The notes below the pieces were generated by a model, which did not search any database, was not told where the DNA came from, and saw only the letters and a list, made by a program, of their open reading frames with translations. A stretch of 64,000 nucleotides of DNA, taken from Cyrtodaria siliqua (taxonomy: Eukaryota; Mollusca; Bivalvia; Adapedonta; Hiatellidae). The stretch is taken from the NCBI GenBank assembly GCA_037043455.1, contig JAWPHD010011460.1, forward strand, positions 19,716 through 83,715. The letters are read 5' to 3'. Position numbers and translations under genes: made by a program. Below, in pieces: positions 11,490 through 22,869 of this stretch (position 1 is its first letter; every line of letters begins with the position of its first letter).

Positions 11490-11740
11490 ACATTAAATAC
11501 ATTTGCAGCATACCCGTTGTATTTGAACAGGTGTAAATCATTTGATTGAAAATAACACCTGTCTGAATAAGTGGTTTACACTAACTACCAGTATTTGGTA
11601 GTTAGAGAATGGCTGACAGCTGAAATGGACACGTTACAAAACAAATAGAGTATGGTCTCATTGGTTGATTTAAACACCTTGATGGGCTCTGCCTATCTCG
11701 ATCTCGATGTTTAAATCAACCAACTTGATGAAACCGTACT
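11490..11740 (+). repeat. repeat family copy (GAAAATAACACCTGTC type)
   Basis: This stretch matches 21770-21985 on the same strand and 40205-40345 in reverse. It includes an inverted pair around TAACTACCAGTATTTGGTAGTTA and a TTTAAATCAACCAA motif. It is probably a short TIR element. Boundaries are approximate. Confidence 0.6.
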
Positions 11741-12090
11741 CTATCTATTATATATACCATCTATTATATATACTATCTATTGTATATATATATATACTAT
11801 CTATTATATACTCCATCTGTTATATATACTATCTATTATATATACTATCTATTATATATACTATATATTATATACTATCTATTATATATACTATCTATTA
11901 TATACTCCATCTATTATATATACTATCTATTATATATACCATCTATTATAGATACCATCTATTATATATACCATCTATTATATATACCATCTATTATATA
12001 TACTATCTATTATATATACAATCTATTATATATACCATCTATTATATATACTATCTATTATATATACTATCTATTATATATACATTACAT
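11741..12090 (+). repeat. 16-bp AT-rich minisatellite
   Basis: About 21 copies of a 16-bp unit, CTATTATATATACCAT, with C/T variants. The long frames rich in Tyr, Ile and Leu that cross it are by-products of the repeat. 12091-12560 contains nothing recognisable. Confidence 0.95.
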
Positions 12091-12564
12091 ATAAATACAC
12101 TTGTTTTATATTTATATATTACAATTTATACCATAATCAGTTATGGTTGTCATTTGATTTTTAAATAACTGAAACATTAAGTTATTTTCGAGAAATTTTT
12201 ATTTCCCATTGATACAGAGAAAGAGTTCATTCCTCTTATTTTTGGTAAAATAACTCCTTTAGGATAATTTAGTAAAAATGATTTTAGTCCTTGCAGCAAT
12301 TAAGCAAAAGCAATAAATCTTTTCTACAGAAAACTTGACAATCTTATTGAATAATGATGGCACCATTAGATATGATTGCCCAGGTCTTTTTTTTGGCTGT
12401 TTTTATAGCCGTTATTGGGTCATATTCCCTCCCAATGACAAAACATATATTTTTTTCCCAATTTTGAGAAGAAAATTCCCAGTTGAAAGAAGAAAAAGAA
12501 AGAACACTGAAAAGCAGCAAAAATGTGACAAGTATGGAATATGAAATGCCTTTAAATGCCTCTG

Positions 12565-13400
12565 TTGATCTAGGCGGAGGGATATTAATTTGTCATTGTC
12601 TGTCCGTCCGGTGCCATATCTTCATAACCGCAGGTTGGATTTTCATTACACTTGGTAATAATGTTTATCCTGATAGTGGGATGACACGCGGCTTTTTTTT
12701 TCCAGAATCGTCGGAGTTATTGCCCTTTAATCGGTAAAAATTGCTTAATTCTGTCCGTCCACACCATATCTTGATAATCGCTTGTTTGATTTTCATAATG
12801 TATATCCCAATAGTGGGATGTGACTCGGCAAATTTATTTCGGAATCGTCCTATTAACGCCTGAATTATTGCCCTTAAATTGATAAAGTGATTTTTTTTAT
12901 TTATTTATTTTTCTCATAAGAAACCTTTGTTCATGGGTTCATTTTTCTTTAATTGGGAGCTTAGGGGGCCTTGTTGGATCAGTTTTACATAGTTATTTAA
13001 AAAAAAAAAAATTCCTTTAATGGGGCGCTTAGAGCCCTTATTGGATCAGTTTTACATAGACTTATAGGGAAGAACTTCAAAAATCTTCTCTGGAACTACA
13101 AGAGATAAAGGTTTAATCTTTTTTATTTATTATCAGCTTATGGATCCTCTACCAGTTTTGTTCAAATGGTGACCCTGGAGTCAAATTTGGCCGCCCAAGG
13201 GGTCGCAGTTTTACATAGACTTATATATAGGGAAAAACTTAAAAAATCTTCTTCTCTGAAACTACAAGAGTCAAAGGTTTAATACCTTGTATTTACACTA
13301 AACTTTGGTCCTTTACCAAGTTTGTTTGAATGGTGACCTTGGGGTCAAATTTGGCCCCACTCAGGGGCTCTTTACACAACCAACTTCTGTTTAAAATAGT
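12565..13400 (+). repeat. hairpin-headed and divergent bivalve-type repeats
   Basis: The start (TCTGTCCGTCCGGTGCCATA, then TTGATAATCGCTTG) resembles a recurring non-coding family whose copies begin with a short GC hairpin followed by CCGTCC runs. From about 12960 the sequence contains units of the GACC-GGGGTCAAATTTGG type, the inverse of those at 23700-24500. No coding capacity. Confidence 0.55.
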
Positions 13401-14250
13401 GTTAAACATGCCTACAATCATAAAATGGGACATCAACATCAGATGATCAATTACATTTATGGCCATTTGACTTTTTTATTATTCTTCTCCTCCCTTGAAC
13501 TTATTTATCTGTGACACATACATTTATCAAATAGTGCCCTGGGGTGAAAGACCTTCAGATAATAGACAAGTACACTGAGGTAAACTCTGCACTACCAAAT
13601 CCCACTGCAGCACAGGTCTTATAGTCAACAAATGTAAACATTGTAAAATAAATGGCTCTAAATTCAATATAGCAAGTATGTAATTCACTTTTTTTCTATT
13701 TAACCATTAGCCCACTATGAATGTATAATAGACTGTCCTTTCTTTAAATTTAGACCATTTCATTTATGTTACAAAGGGGTGTTTTGGTTAAATGACTGAT
13801 GAGCAGCCAGACAGTGTACTCGCAGGCTGATCTGGGTTCACACTGGCTGCAGTTTTTATTTTCTTTGCTTTTTCTACCATAGGCTTAACTGTATTGGTGC
13901 AAAATAATCAACAGTTAGTAAAAAAATCTATTGTTACTATTCTTATAATTAAGAAATAGAACATCATTTACTGTGAATTATCGATTAATATATCACGGTT
14001 TGGAGTTGAATTGTAAACAATAATTTCACGAACCCGACAATTGCTTACTCTCCTAACGTTGCATACGTTACAATGCGTAATGCGCAATGCGCAATGCTTA
14101 TTCTCCTAACGTTGCAAACATTACAGTGATATATCGTTCAATATAACGAGATATTTTAAACTAGCTATATAGTGCTGGTGTATTAGAATTAGTATTAATA
14201 TCTGAAAAAATGCATCTTATGTTGAAAAACGGAACGCCTTGAGTAGTTAA
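13401..14250. other. intergenic, one short repeat copy
   Basis: No gene. 13695-13850 resembles 43605-43760 and 52625-52815 (shared TCGCAGGCTGATCTGGGTT), so it is another interspersed family. A direct repeat of TCTCCTAACGTTGCA occurs at about 14049 and 14102. Confidence 0.55.
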
Positions 14251-14251
14251 A

Positions 14252-14604
14252 AAATCAAGATTGCCGTGTGTCCCTATAAAAATCGCGACGTCCCGTTTGT
14301 TTTTCTACATAACTTGCATTTTGGAATCATTAATATCAATTATATCAGAATATTTGACAGCAGATTGTTTTGACATATTACTAGCTGTTAATCAGATTGC
14401 ACCAATTATATATTTAAACATTTAAATATTAAATATTTAAATATTAAATATAACAATGAAAATTTGCATACTCAAATTTTAATTTAATTACAGGCAAGCA
14501 GGTTGAAAGTCAAAATGATATGAAACATGTTTTATAAATAAATCAAGATGCTTTAATATTTTGATGCTTGGTACAGACTTCAAGATTATCGTGTGTCCCT
14601 TTAA
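14252..14604 (+). mobile_element. rearranged copy of the TTAA MITE family
   Basis: The right end, TCAAGATTATCGTGTGTCCCT followed by TTAA (14601-14604), and the interior match the MITE at 47842-48132. At the left, CAAGATTGCCGTGTGTCCCT is present but in inverted orientation relative to the next block (GCGACGTCCCGTT). This copy has therefore suffered a terminal inversion. Confidence 0.65.
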
Positions 14605-15930
14605 CTCATTAAGTGATGACTGCTTCCAGTGCAGGCAGGTGATTTGAAAGGTTTAAGTTCAAAATATAGCTTTTTTAGCCGTTTAAGGCCAAGAAAAAAA
14701 AAATTGTGTTTCATTTTCCGACCAACCCTATATTTTATCCCGACCCTAACCTTTTTTTTCCTGTTTCAAAAAAAAAAAGAAGGAAAAAAGAGAAAAATCC
14801 GATCTCTAAAATTGTGCCGCGATGATGACGATACTTCTACCACCAAATTGATGGCGGATATTATCGGGGAGGTTCATCCTTCATATAAAGGCTACAATAT
14901 TACTGTCACCGGTTCTGTATGTACTTTTCCTAGCAACACATCTTCATGTGATGAGTTCAGAGTCCATTTTTGGAGCATTTTGGAGCAATTTATATATAAA
15001 TGTTAATAGATTCATCCTCAGGCTCTCAAAATAAAAGTTTAGGATTATGTTTTCTGGTTGTAATTTCTACCTTCGTGTATTTAAAAAAAAAATCGACCTA
15101 CCTATTTTTTTGGAGTAGGAAACCTGAAACACGAGTACTTTTTTTCTTGAGTCAATGACCTTACAATTATTACATGAATGGAGTCGTACTTTGATAAAAT
15201 ACCACTATGGATCTTTGTTGCATAATAATTTGTCCTAACATAGTAAGTTTATAATATGTAATAAAATGCCTGAGATCATGTATTTTGACGAATATGTGTT
15301 CTAGTTTAATCTTAACCATGGACCCAGGACCAGGGCCCCTGTGATGTGCACCAGGGCCCGATAAGTCTTAAATTTTAAAATCTTTCACTTTGTTCACCAA
15401 AGCATTTAATGTAGACAATTATGTGTGCACGTAGTGCAGAAATATCGACCATATAAGAAAATCAAATGAAATAACGTTGATTTTAAAAGTGTAATTTATA
15501 GTGAAGCATTTAAGAAATTGATTTACAATCAAAATGGTCGTAAGTTGTTTCATAAAACTGGGCCCAGGGTGTTAAGCAGTTGCTTAAAAGTGTGTCATCT
15601 GCTAAAGATAGAAATTGAATTGGAAAATGCACTGAACAAAATCTGTAATAGGATTCATGTCAATATACTGGTATTGACATTCACATTGAGTGTGAAACAT
15701 ACCAAAAATAACATAAGTTAAAGTTCATAAATAAAAAATGAAGTTAAAAACATTTACCATAAATATACCAACTCGTGAGTATACACATTGTCAGTGTGTT
15801 TCAGAATAGTAAAAAAAATGAGTATCTTAAATGTCACGCTATTTTATATATATATAAAAGAGATCGCTCACATGCCAAATTATCAGATTGCAGATCGTGG
15901 CATTTTTTATATACTATTTAATACCGCAAC
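14605..15930. other. intergenic, no gene seen
   Basis: A frame at 14629-15006 crosses long A and T homopolymers and lacks any motif or splice context, so I do not call it a gene. Low-complexity tracts and isolated repeats only. Confidence 0.5.
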
Positions 15931-15938
15931 AAACCAAC

Positions 15939-16003
15939 TGCGCAGTTGGCTTGAGCGTCGTCTACTATGTGTCTACTGAACCAAAGGTTCAGGGTTCGAG
16001 CCT
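15939..16003 (+). repeat. tRNA-like Pol III promoter fragment
   Basis: TGCGCAGTTGGCTTGAGCG (box A-like) at 15939-15957 and GGGTTCGAGCCT (box B) at 15992-16003 have tRNA-like spacing. The flanks do not pair as an acceptor stem, so this is a tRNA relic or SINE head, not a functional tRNA. Confidence 0.5.
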
Positions 16004-16149
16004 CCTATAAGGCAACATTTTTTAAACCATACAAAGTTGAGATATTTCAAAAAATATTATATGAAACTACTACGGAATAATCTGATTGGTTCTGACTATT
16101 TGACATTTGAGTACTCTGATAATAAACATCGAAGTGTGTCAACTCTGCA

Positions 16150-16478
16150 TTTTCCCTTATTGTAGATACCGTATTTTCCTTTATTGTAGGTACCGTATTT
16201 TCCCTTATTGTAGATACCGTAATTTCCCTTATTGTAGGTACCGTATTTTCCCTTATTGTAGATACTGTATTTTCCCTTATTATAGATACCATATTTTCCC
16301 TTATTGACCGTATTTTCCCTTATTTTAGGTACCGTATTTTCCCTTATTGTAGATACCGTATTTTCCCTTATTGTAGGTACCGTATTTTCCCTTATTGTAG
16401 ATACCGGTGCCATATTTTCCCTTATTGTAGATACCGTATTTTCCCTTATTGTAGATACCGTATTTTCCCTTATTGTAT
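16150..16478 (+). repeat. 24-bp minisatellite, array 1
   Basis: About 14 copies of the 24-bp unit GTAGATACCGTATTTTCCCT(TATT), with GTAGGTA variants interspersed. Because 24 is a multiple of 3, both strands stay open and give octapeptide repeats (FSLIVDTV-like on +, STIRENTV-like on -). These have no start context and are repeat artefacts. Confidence 0.95.
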
Positions 16479-16953
16479 ACTTTCATATTGTCCCGTTTAG
16501 TTTGCATTGAGCTAAGCGTGCAATATTCTACGATATTGCACGCATTCATATTGCACGGGAACTTTTGCTTGTGCTTGCTAAGAGCCGCGAAATAGAAATA
16601 AGGAACTACTTTCAAATAAAAATAACGGAATCCTTCCTATAGTGTCAACAAAATAATACGTGTTTTTTTCAACCTTTTATGGCAAAAATTGATAAAATAA
16701 CTGAAATGGTCACTCACCCACTGTTTTTAACGTTATCGAATGGTAAACAAACTTTAGAAAATGGCTTGTTGTTTTTAATGACGTCATCCGACGTCGACGT
16801 CGTTTTCGCGCAAAATAATCATCCACACAAAATGAAACTGAATGGCAAGATAGGAATTCCATCAAAAGCTATAAAAATAACACAAATACAATGAAAAGTA
16901 ATAGTCATACAATTAACATTGATCGAAAACAATATGAAAGTATACAATAAAAA
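16479..16953. other. unique spacer between minisatellite arrays
   Basis: No gene. It contains clustered GACGTC motifs around 16780-16800 (TGACGTCATCCGACGTCGAC). Nothing else stands out. Confidence 0.5.
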
Positions 16954-17083
16954 GGTTATTGAATTTGTATGGCTAAATATTACTTGGAACTCGTTGTTTT
17001 GGCGCAGGACGACTCGCAAGCTCGTCGTCCTTTGCCAAAACAACTCGTTCCAAGTAATATTTAGCCATACAAATGCAATAACC
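16954..17083. repeat. 130-bp near-perfect palindrome
   Basis: The left arm, from GGTTATTGAATTTGTATGGC, pairs with the right arm ending GCCATACAAATGCAATAACC. The arms are about 60 bp with few mismatches around a short centre (TCGCAAGCTC at about 17014). It sits immediately before the second 24-bp array. It could extrude as a cruciform or be a foldback element. Confidence 0.9.
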
Positions 17084-17090
17084 TATATTA

Positions 17091-17742
17091 TTGTAGATAC
17101 TGTATTTTCCCTTATTGTAGATAGCGTATTTTCCCTTATTATAGATACCGTATTTTCCCTTATTGTAGGTACCGTATTTTCCCTTACTGTAGGTACCGTA
17201 TTTTCCCTTATTGTAGATACCGTATTTTCCTTTATTGTAGATACTGTATTTTCCCTTATTGTAGATACTGTATTTTCCCTCATTGTAGATACCATATTTT
17301 CCCTTATTGTAGATACCGTATTTTCCCTTATTGTAGATACTGTATTTTCCCTCATTGTAGTTACCGTATTTTCCCTCATTGTAGATACCGTATTGTAACC
17401 CTTATTGTAGGTACCGTATTTTCCCTTATTGTAGATACCGTATTTTCCCTTATTGTAGGTACTGTATTTGTAGATACCGTATTTTCCCTTTTTGTAGATA
17501 CCGTATTTGTAGATACCGTATTTTCCCTTATTGTAGATACCGTGTTTTCCCTTATTGTAGGTACCATATTTTCCCTTATTGTAGATACCGTTGTAGATAC
17601 AGTATTTTCCCTTGTTGTAGATAGCGTATTTGTAGATAACGTATTTTCCCTTATTGTAGATACCGTATTTTCCCTTATGGTAGGTACCGTATTTTCCCTT
17701 ATTGTAGATACCATATTTTCCCTTGTTGTAGATAGCGTATTT
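17091..17742 (+). repeat. 24-bp minisatellite, array 2
   Basis: Same unit as 16150-16478, about 27 copies. Several shortened or interrupted units (such as GTATTTGTAGATACC) occur in the second half. Frames on both strands are repeat artefacts. Confidence 0.95.
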
Positions 17743-18473
17743 CTCCGGGGCGCTACTTTAAGGGGAAATATGGTATATGTTGTTAGATACAGATCGAATT
17801 AAAAAAAATAGGTAAGGCAAGTAACCGGTATATGTTTTTTCGTCCCACATTTCCAACAACCATGTGATCATGTTTAAAAATTTACATAAAATTAGAAGAT
17901 CATTATGTTATATACATTTTTTCTGATCAGTGTTAATCTGTTTTACAATGTGACAACTAATCACTTTTGTAACGGATCACAATTTTTCCCTCCTCCTGTG
18001 AAACATTTTCAGAAAAAAACATCTGAGAACCAAAAAAACTGGCATTAATAAACCCTGTCACGTTATGAACACTTTCCAGATTACAATTGAATTTCACAAC
18101 CTCTCACTTTCACTTTAGCATCATCATAGAGTCGGTACCAGAAAAGGTATTTGTCGCATGTGTTGGAGTGGACCTGTTGTGTATATTGTATTTTGTGAGC
18201 CTGTGAGTGACATATTTGTTGTAGTTAATATTTGTGTACAAAATATAATGTTTCTTTTAAACTGCTTGCCAGTGCTAAAATAGTTTTACCTTCCATATAG
18301 TTTTAAATTAGTTTTTGATTTAAATTTTTAATTCATTTTTGAGTGTGATATATATATTTTCATAGTATTTTAATTTAAGTTTACAGGAATTACCGATACA
18401 TTTCTGTTTCGATCAGCTGTCTAGAGCATTTCTTGCCAGTTTTCATTTTTGAGTACAAGCTTAGCATTTATTA
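17743..18473. other. unique DNA, no gene seen
   Basis: AT-rich with no open frame of note. A possible splice-like context around 18110-18150 is too weak to call. Confidence 0.45.
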
Positions 18474-19085
18474 TACCCCCACTTTCACAAAGTGAAGTAG
18501 GGGCTACATAGGAATCACGTTGTCCGTAACATCATGTGCCATCCCGTCATGTAACACATTTCTGTCTCGTCGCGTCGCATCAAAGATCAGCAGAGCTTAT
18601 GCTGTGGTGCGGTGTCAGTCGTTGTAGCGACTACTCCTCTGAAACTGCTGGATGGATTTTCATGAAACTTACCAGAAATGTTGCCCATGAAGTCTAGTTG
18701 ATCCTAGCAAAAATTCATGTTGATGTGAAATCCAAGATGGCCGTCAAAGCTAAAAATATCTTTTTAAAAAACAAGTTTGTAGTGACTACTTCTTGAAAAC
18801 TATAAGTGATATTGATATGGGACTTTTTCTTAAATGATCAGCATGACATGGTGTTGGTCCTTGTTGAAAAGCGTTTTGATTCGACGTTAAACATGACCTG
18901 CCAGAGGCCATCTTTGTTTACATAGTGTTATTTAGTGAAAACTTGTACTGACTACTCCTCTGAAAGTACATGACGGATTTTCATCAAACTTCACAGGAAT
19001 GTTGCTCTTGAAGTCTAATTGATCCTAGGAAAATATAAGGTTGGCCGAAAATTCAAGATGGCCGGGGGCGTTTATTAGGGATTAT
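18474..19085 (+). repeat. hairpin-headed interspersed repeat
   Basis: It opens with a hairpin, CCCCCACTTTCAC-AAA-GTGAAGTAGGGG, followed by TCGCGTCGCATC-type sequence, then one and a half units of the 9521-11010 family. The same head recurs at 38626. The 3' signature of that family (tattcatcacctt then tagttctagttt) recurs at 23030 and 31100. Confidence 0.75.
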
Positions 19086-19515
19086 ATGGTACCTGATAGA
19101 TTTTTGCCAAGTATTGTTCTTATGTTTCAGGCTCAAATATGTTCACATGTGTGTATAGAAAGTCTTAATGAGTGATATAATATTGCATTTTCACAGTTTT
19201 ACATAATCTCGAGTTATATAGAAAAGTCGTCGTCGTTCAGCCGAGCCATTAGGGTGGTGGGGTGGGAGTGGCCTTACATTGGCTTCTTATATATTATTCA
19301 CAGGGCCTTATATTGGCCTCTTATATCTAATTTGATTTATTTTTGACCATTATTTGTCCATCATATATATAATCCGAAGCAAAAATACATAATATTTTCT
19401 TTGTTTTATTAGTTGGGTTAGGTAGCGTTTCCGATGAATTTAAGAATTCATCTCCTGATATTACCGGTATGTTTAATTACTAAATAATTTGTTTTTCAAA
19501 CCAACAGGAGGTGTT
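19086..19515 (+). other. 5' flank of the six-exon gene
   Basis: No clear TATA box or CpG-rich promoter. CAAACCAACAG directly before 19508 could be a splice acceptor, so an untranslated or coding exon may lie further upstream. Confidence 0.4.
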
Positions 19516-20712
19516 ATGTTCCAGTCCTGGTTTTCATCTTTATTTGGTCACAAGGAAGGCTTTACACCAAATATGGAGAACGAAGAACCAGAAGTGAAAG
19601 GTTCGGAAAATAAGGAACCAGAAGTGCAGATCCTTATGGAGAGTGAATCATCGGGTAATAAGGAACCAGCAAAACAGATCCTTATGGAGAGTGAAGCATC
19701 GGGTAATAAGGAACCAGAAGCGCAGACCCTTATGGAGAGTGAAGCATCGGGTAATAAGGAACCAGAAGCGCAGACCCTTATGGAGAGTGAAGCATCGGGT
19801 AATAAGGAACCAGAAGCGCAGACCCTTATGGAGAGTGAAGCATCGGGTAATAAGGAACCAGAAGCGCAGACCCTTATGGAGAGTGAAGCATCGGGTAATA
19901 AGGAACCAGAAGTACAGACTTCGACAGGAGTACAGATTTATAAGGGATTATTTGAACATTTGGGAGCCAGGCCTAAGCAGAGTGCAAGACCTGTGGGTAC
20001 TTCGGAGCAAGTACATGAAGCTCCCAAGCCTTCCGGAGAAAAGAACCCTGGGAAATTGCCCACAAATACTTACCCCATCCAGTATCTGACAAATGTAAAG
20101 ATGGGAACACTGGAGAAAGGCGGTGTTCAGTCAACCAAATCTAGCCTGGTTTTCTCCGGGTATATACAAGAAAAAGTTGAACTAAAACACGTACGATGGG
20201 TTGGTACCCAGAAATATTTAGAAGGTCCGAAAGAAATTAAAAAGTGTATTATATTGTCATACTACAATGTGGCATTGGATGGTGTGAGTAACCTGTTCTT
20301 TACAGCGGATGATGAATACAAGTTTAACATGTGCCTATATGGACTACAGACCATTGTAAAGTCAAAATTCTCGGATTGTGCTGGCCCACAAGACACCATA
20401 ACCAGAGCGATGGAACTAGTTACCAGTAACCAACCAATTTATATGGGTTGGGTAGACATGGTTGTGGAGAATATTGAAATTGGAAGCTCTGGGGAGGTAG
20501 TGTATAAACGTGATACAGAGGCAAATAAACATCTGGAGTATTTAATGTTGGTAGACATCGAGTGTGTGACTTGGTATCAAGCGAGGTATGACGTGCATGC
20601 ACATCAGCTCATGTTCTGGTCGGAAGAGACGGCAAACTCAGTGGAGTTGATCAAGCGAAATCGTGCGGACAACACGCTTGTCTTGGAGTCGAAGAAATTG
20701 TCGTTCACTGTG
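19516..20712 (+). CDS. exon 1: 16-residue repeat region and possible PTB-like fold
   Basis: 399 codons from the first in-frame ATG. The frame is open upstream to 19489, but that codon is TTG and a possible acceptor (CCAACAG) lies at 19501-19507, so an upstream exon is possible. Residues about 31-137 hold about six and a half tandem copies of a 16-residue unit, GNKEPEAQTLMESEAS; four copies are identical (48-bp DNA unit, 19607-19925). The rest (185-399) is a globular-looking region with alternating hydrophobic strands. I chose the donor at 20713 (GTG|GTAATT) because it keeps the frame into exon 2; without splicing the frame ends at 20736. Length polymorphism of the repeat is likely. Confidence 0.8.
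19607..19925 (+). repeat. 48-bp coding minisatellite
   Basis: Tandem 48-bp units (GGTAATAAGGAACCAGAAGC start) within exon 1 keep the reading frame and give the 16-residue acidic repeat. The central copies are essentially identical, pointing to recent expansion or homogenisation. Confidence 0.95.
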
Positions 20713-20730
20713 GTAATTACTACTTACCTA

Positions 20731-21744
20731 TTTTGAGAATTCAAACTCTATAGACACAGTATAAACCGCTTTAACCAGCCAGGCCAAACCTCAAAACTGG
20801 AGCGTTGAATTATGTATATTCAATCACGGGTATTTTAAAAACTGTTGAATAAACCTATACTTTCTGTCGGCACATATACATTATTATATGACCTGAACAC
20901 CTGGCTAGAGTTTTGATAAACGGTTTTGTATTGCAATTTTGCCGTTATTTGGAGGGTTAAGTTCTTTAATGCATTTTAAAATTACCAACATATAAACGGT
21001 GTATAGATGTTCGCCTTATTTACGGCAATAATAGATGCGGACAATAAAAGCCAACGAGTACTTCAAGGGGATTAATGTATTACCCCAAATGCATTATCAA
21101 TGCTCTTAATATGGGTACGTTCTTCAAATTGTGCCATAAAAATGCATAAGACGTTGTTTTACGTTTGGCTCTGCAGACTTTTCCATTGTGATTTTGGTGG
21201 GTGGGGTAATTCAACATGCATTTTTGTCCAAAAAAATAATGTTTAAATGACATTCATGTACATTCTATTACACTTATTATTTCTTATATATATTGCCATT
21301 ATAAGTAAACTTTAATCTAGAAGGATTATACGAAAAGTGCAAATGCAAGGAGTTATCTAATGTTGTCTAATTTTCAGTATGTAATTAAGCTAAATGTCTA
21401 GGCTTTCATATGCTGCAAAAACATTTTCTGTTGCAATAAGTCCGCAGTTCAACATTTTTTTCAATTCTGTTTTTATCGCACTACAAAGTGGAATGGGGTT
21501 TAGACGAAAAAAACACTAAGAATAATGCAAAATTACACTACAAAACCGTTTATCAAAAATCTATCCACGTGTTCAGGTCTTATAATAATGTATGTGTACT
21601 GATTAAATGTCTATATGTTTATTCACCGGTTTTTCAAATACCCGTGATTGAATATGCGTAAAATGATTTATGAGTTGATAACTCTTAATTCAGCGCTCCA
21701 GTTTTGGGGTTTATAATGTGTCTATAGAGTTTGGTTTCTCAAAA
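20731..21744. mobile_element. TA-flanked foldback element with ~200-bp TIRs
   Basis: The left arm starts TTTTGAGAATTCAAACTCTA (20731-about 20931). The right arm (about 21539-21744) is its reverse complement and ends GAGTTTGGTTTCTCAAAA. Both ends abut TA, consistent with a TA target duplication as in mariner-type transposition. No ORF is present, so it is non-autonomous. It begins only 18 bp after the exon 1 donor. Solo arm copies occur at about 40709, 44988 and 55238. Confidence 0.8.
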
Positions 21745-21769
21745 TATGTATGTTTTATAGCATGGTTGC

Positions 21770-21985
21770 TGACATTTCTTTTGTATTTGCACAGTTTTAA
21801 ATCATTTAATTGAAAATAACACCTGTCATAATGACTTGTGCACTCTAACTACCAATTATCGGAAGTTAGAGTATGGCAGACAGCTGAAATGAACATGCTA
21901 CAAAACAAATAGTGTATGGTCTCGTCTCGTTGTTTGATCTAAACACCTTGATGGGCTATGCCATCTATTACATACATGTATATAT
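21770..21985 (+). repeat. repeat family copy (GAAAATAACACCTGTC type)
   Basis: Same family as 11490-11740, sharing TGAAAATAACACCTGTC and AACACCTTGATGGGCT. It is followed at 21985-22060 by the reverse complement of a block seen at 40625-40700 and 44900-44980 (GACGAGGTATATATATA). Confidence 0.65.
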
Positions 21986-22172
21986 ATATATACCTCGTTG
22001 TCAGTAAGTTTAGAAACAGTTTACATATATTGTAAAATTTGGCTGTTGTTGACGGGATTGGTTTAAACATATTTATTTTACATTGATTGCAAAACAAGTT
22101 CTTGCAACCTAGATTAATCACTTCCTGGGTAGAATCAGTACTAAGCAATGTGGATTAATTATCTTGCTCAAG

Positions 22173-22492
22173 AGGGCTGGCGTGGCGCAGTCGGTAGCGC
22201 GGCGGATTTGTAACCGGAGGCCCCGGGTTCAATCCTCCGAGGTGCCACTGAGTTCCATGGGTGTGTTCTTGGGCAAGACACTTTCCAAGTTAGCCTCGTC
22301 CGTCGGATGGGGATGTAAACTGGGCGGTCCCGTGTATTGATCTATCCTCCGAGCACGTTAAAGAACCATAGGAATCTATTCGATAATAAGAGTAGGGCAG
22401 GTTCCCGGATTCCTATGTATCCTTCCCCTCTCTCTGGGGTGGCTCTAAATAACCTAAACTGTGTTGATGAGTCGTTAAACAACATTCAATTC
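22173..22492 (+). mobile_element. full-length tRNA-derived SINE with target duplication
   Basis: The 5' tRNA-like head has box A (TGGCGCAGTCGGTAGCGC, 22183-22200) and box B (GGGTTCAATCC, 22225-22235). It is followed by a body with TTGGGCAAGACACTTTCC and a 3' end with TTAAACAACATTCAATTC. Flanking 16-bp direct repeats at 22157-22172 and 22493-22508 match at 15 of 16 positions (AATTATCTTGCTCAAG). It lies in intron 1 in sense orientation. Mobilisation would depend on a partner LINE. Confidence 0.9.
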
Positions 22493-22504
22493 AATTATCT
22501 TACT

Positions 22505-22595
22505 CAAGGATAAATAACGTGGCCGCAACGAGGATCGAACCCACCACCTCTTGATCTGGAGTTCTGCGCTCTACCACTGGACCACGCACTCCACG
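22505..22595 (-). repeat. antisense tRNA-like SINE head
   Basis: On the minus strand TGGTCCAGTGGTAGAGCGC (box A) and GGGTTCGATCCTC (box B) are spaced as in a tRNA. The T-stem is weak and the acceptor arms do not pair well, so I call it a tRNA-derived retroposon fragment. It abuts the downstream target duplication of the sense SINE. Confidence 0.6.
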
Positions 22596-22727
22596 GGATT
22601 ATTTTTAGCTACTTTAAATATAGTAACGTAGTAATTCTGTAGCTTTAACATGTTTAAGTATATGCTAGTTGTTATAATAATTATTCTAGTAGTAGTGTAT
22701 AATATTGCTTTCATTTTTACTTTTTAG

Positions 22728-22794
22728 CCAGCTCTGGCTGAGATTATCAAAAATCTCAAGAACCTGTCCCCAAAGAAGAGGAATGTTTTAAGTG
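22728..22794 (+). CDS. exon 2 of the six-exon gene
   Basis: The acceptor is TTTTTAG before 22728 and the donor is GTAAGA at 22795. Sixty-seven bases are read in phase 0 as a helical segment rich in Lys, Leu and Asn (starts PALAEIIKNLKN), continuing the possible terminal helix of the exon 1 domain. It ends in phase 1. Confidence 0.75.
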
Positions 22795-22869
22795 GTAAGA
22801 TATTTTTATTCATCATAGTTTTCCTACCAAACTTTACTATCTTACATACCTTTAAGTTAAATCTTTTAT

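Noticed and set aside
11707..12168. Tyr/Ile/Leu-rich frames of 100-150 codons
   Set aside because: Produced by the 16-bp AT minisatellite.
14629..15006. 125-codon + frame as a gene
   Set aside because: It runs through long A and T homopolymers, lacks motifs and has no splice context.
16047..17802. Long frames of FSLIVDTV-like or STIRENTV-like octapeptides on both strands
   Set aside because: They follow from a 24-bp unit without stop codons. No start, splice or unique sequence supports them.
22183..22250. Functional tRNA gene at the SINE head
   Set aside because: Part of a 320-bp SINE with its own target duplication.
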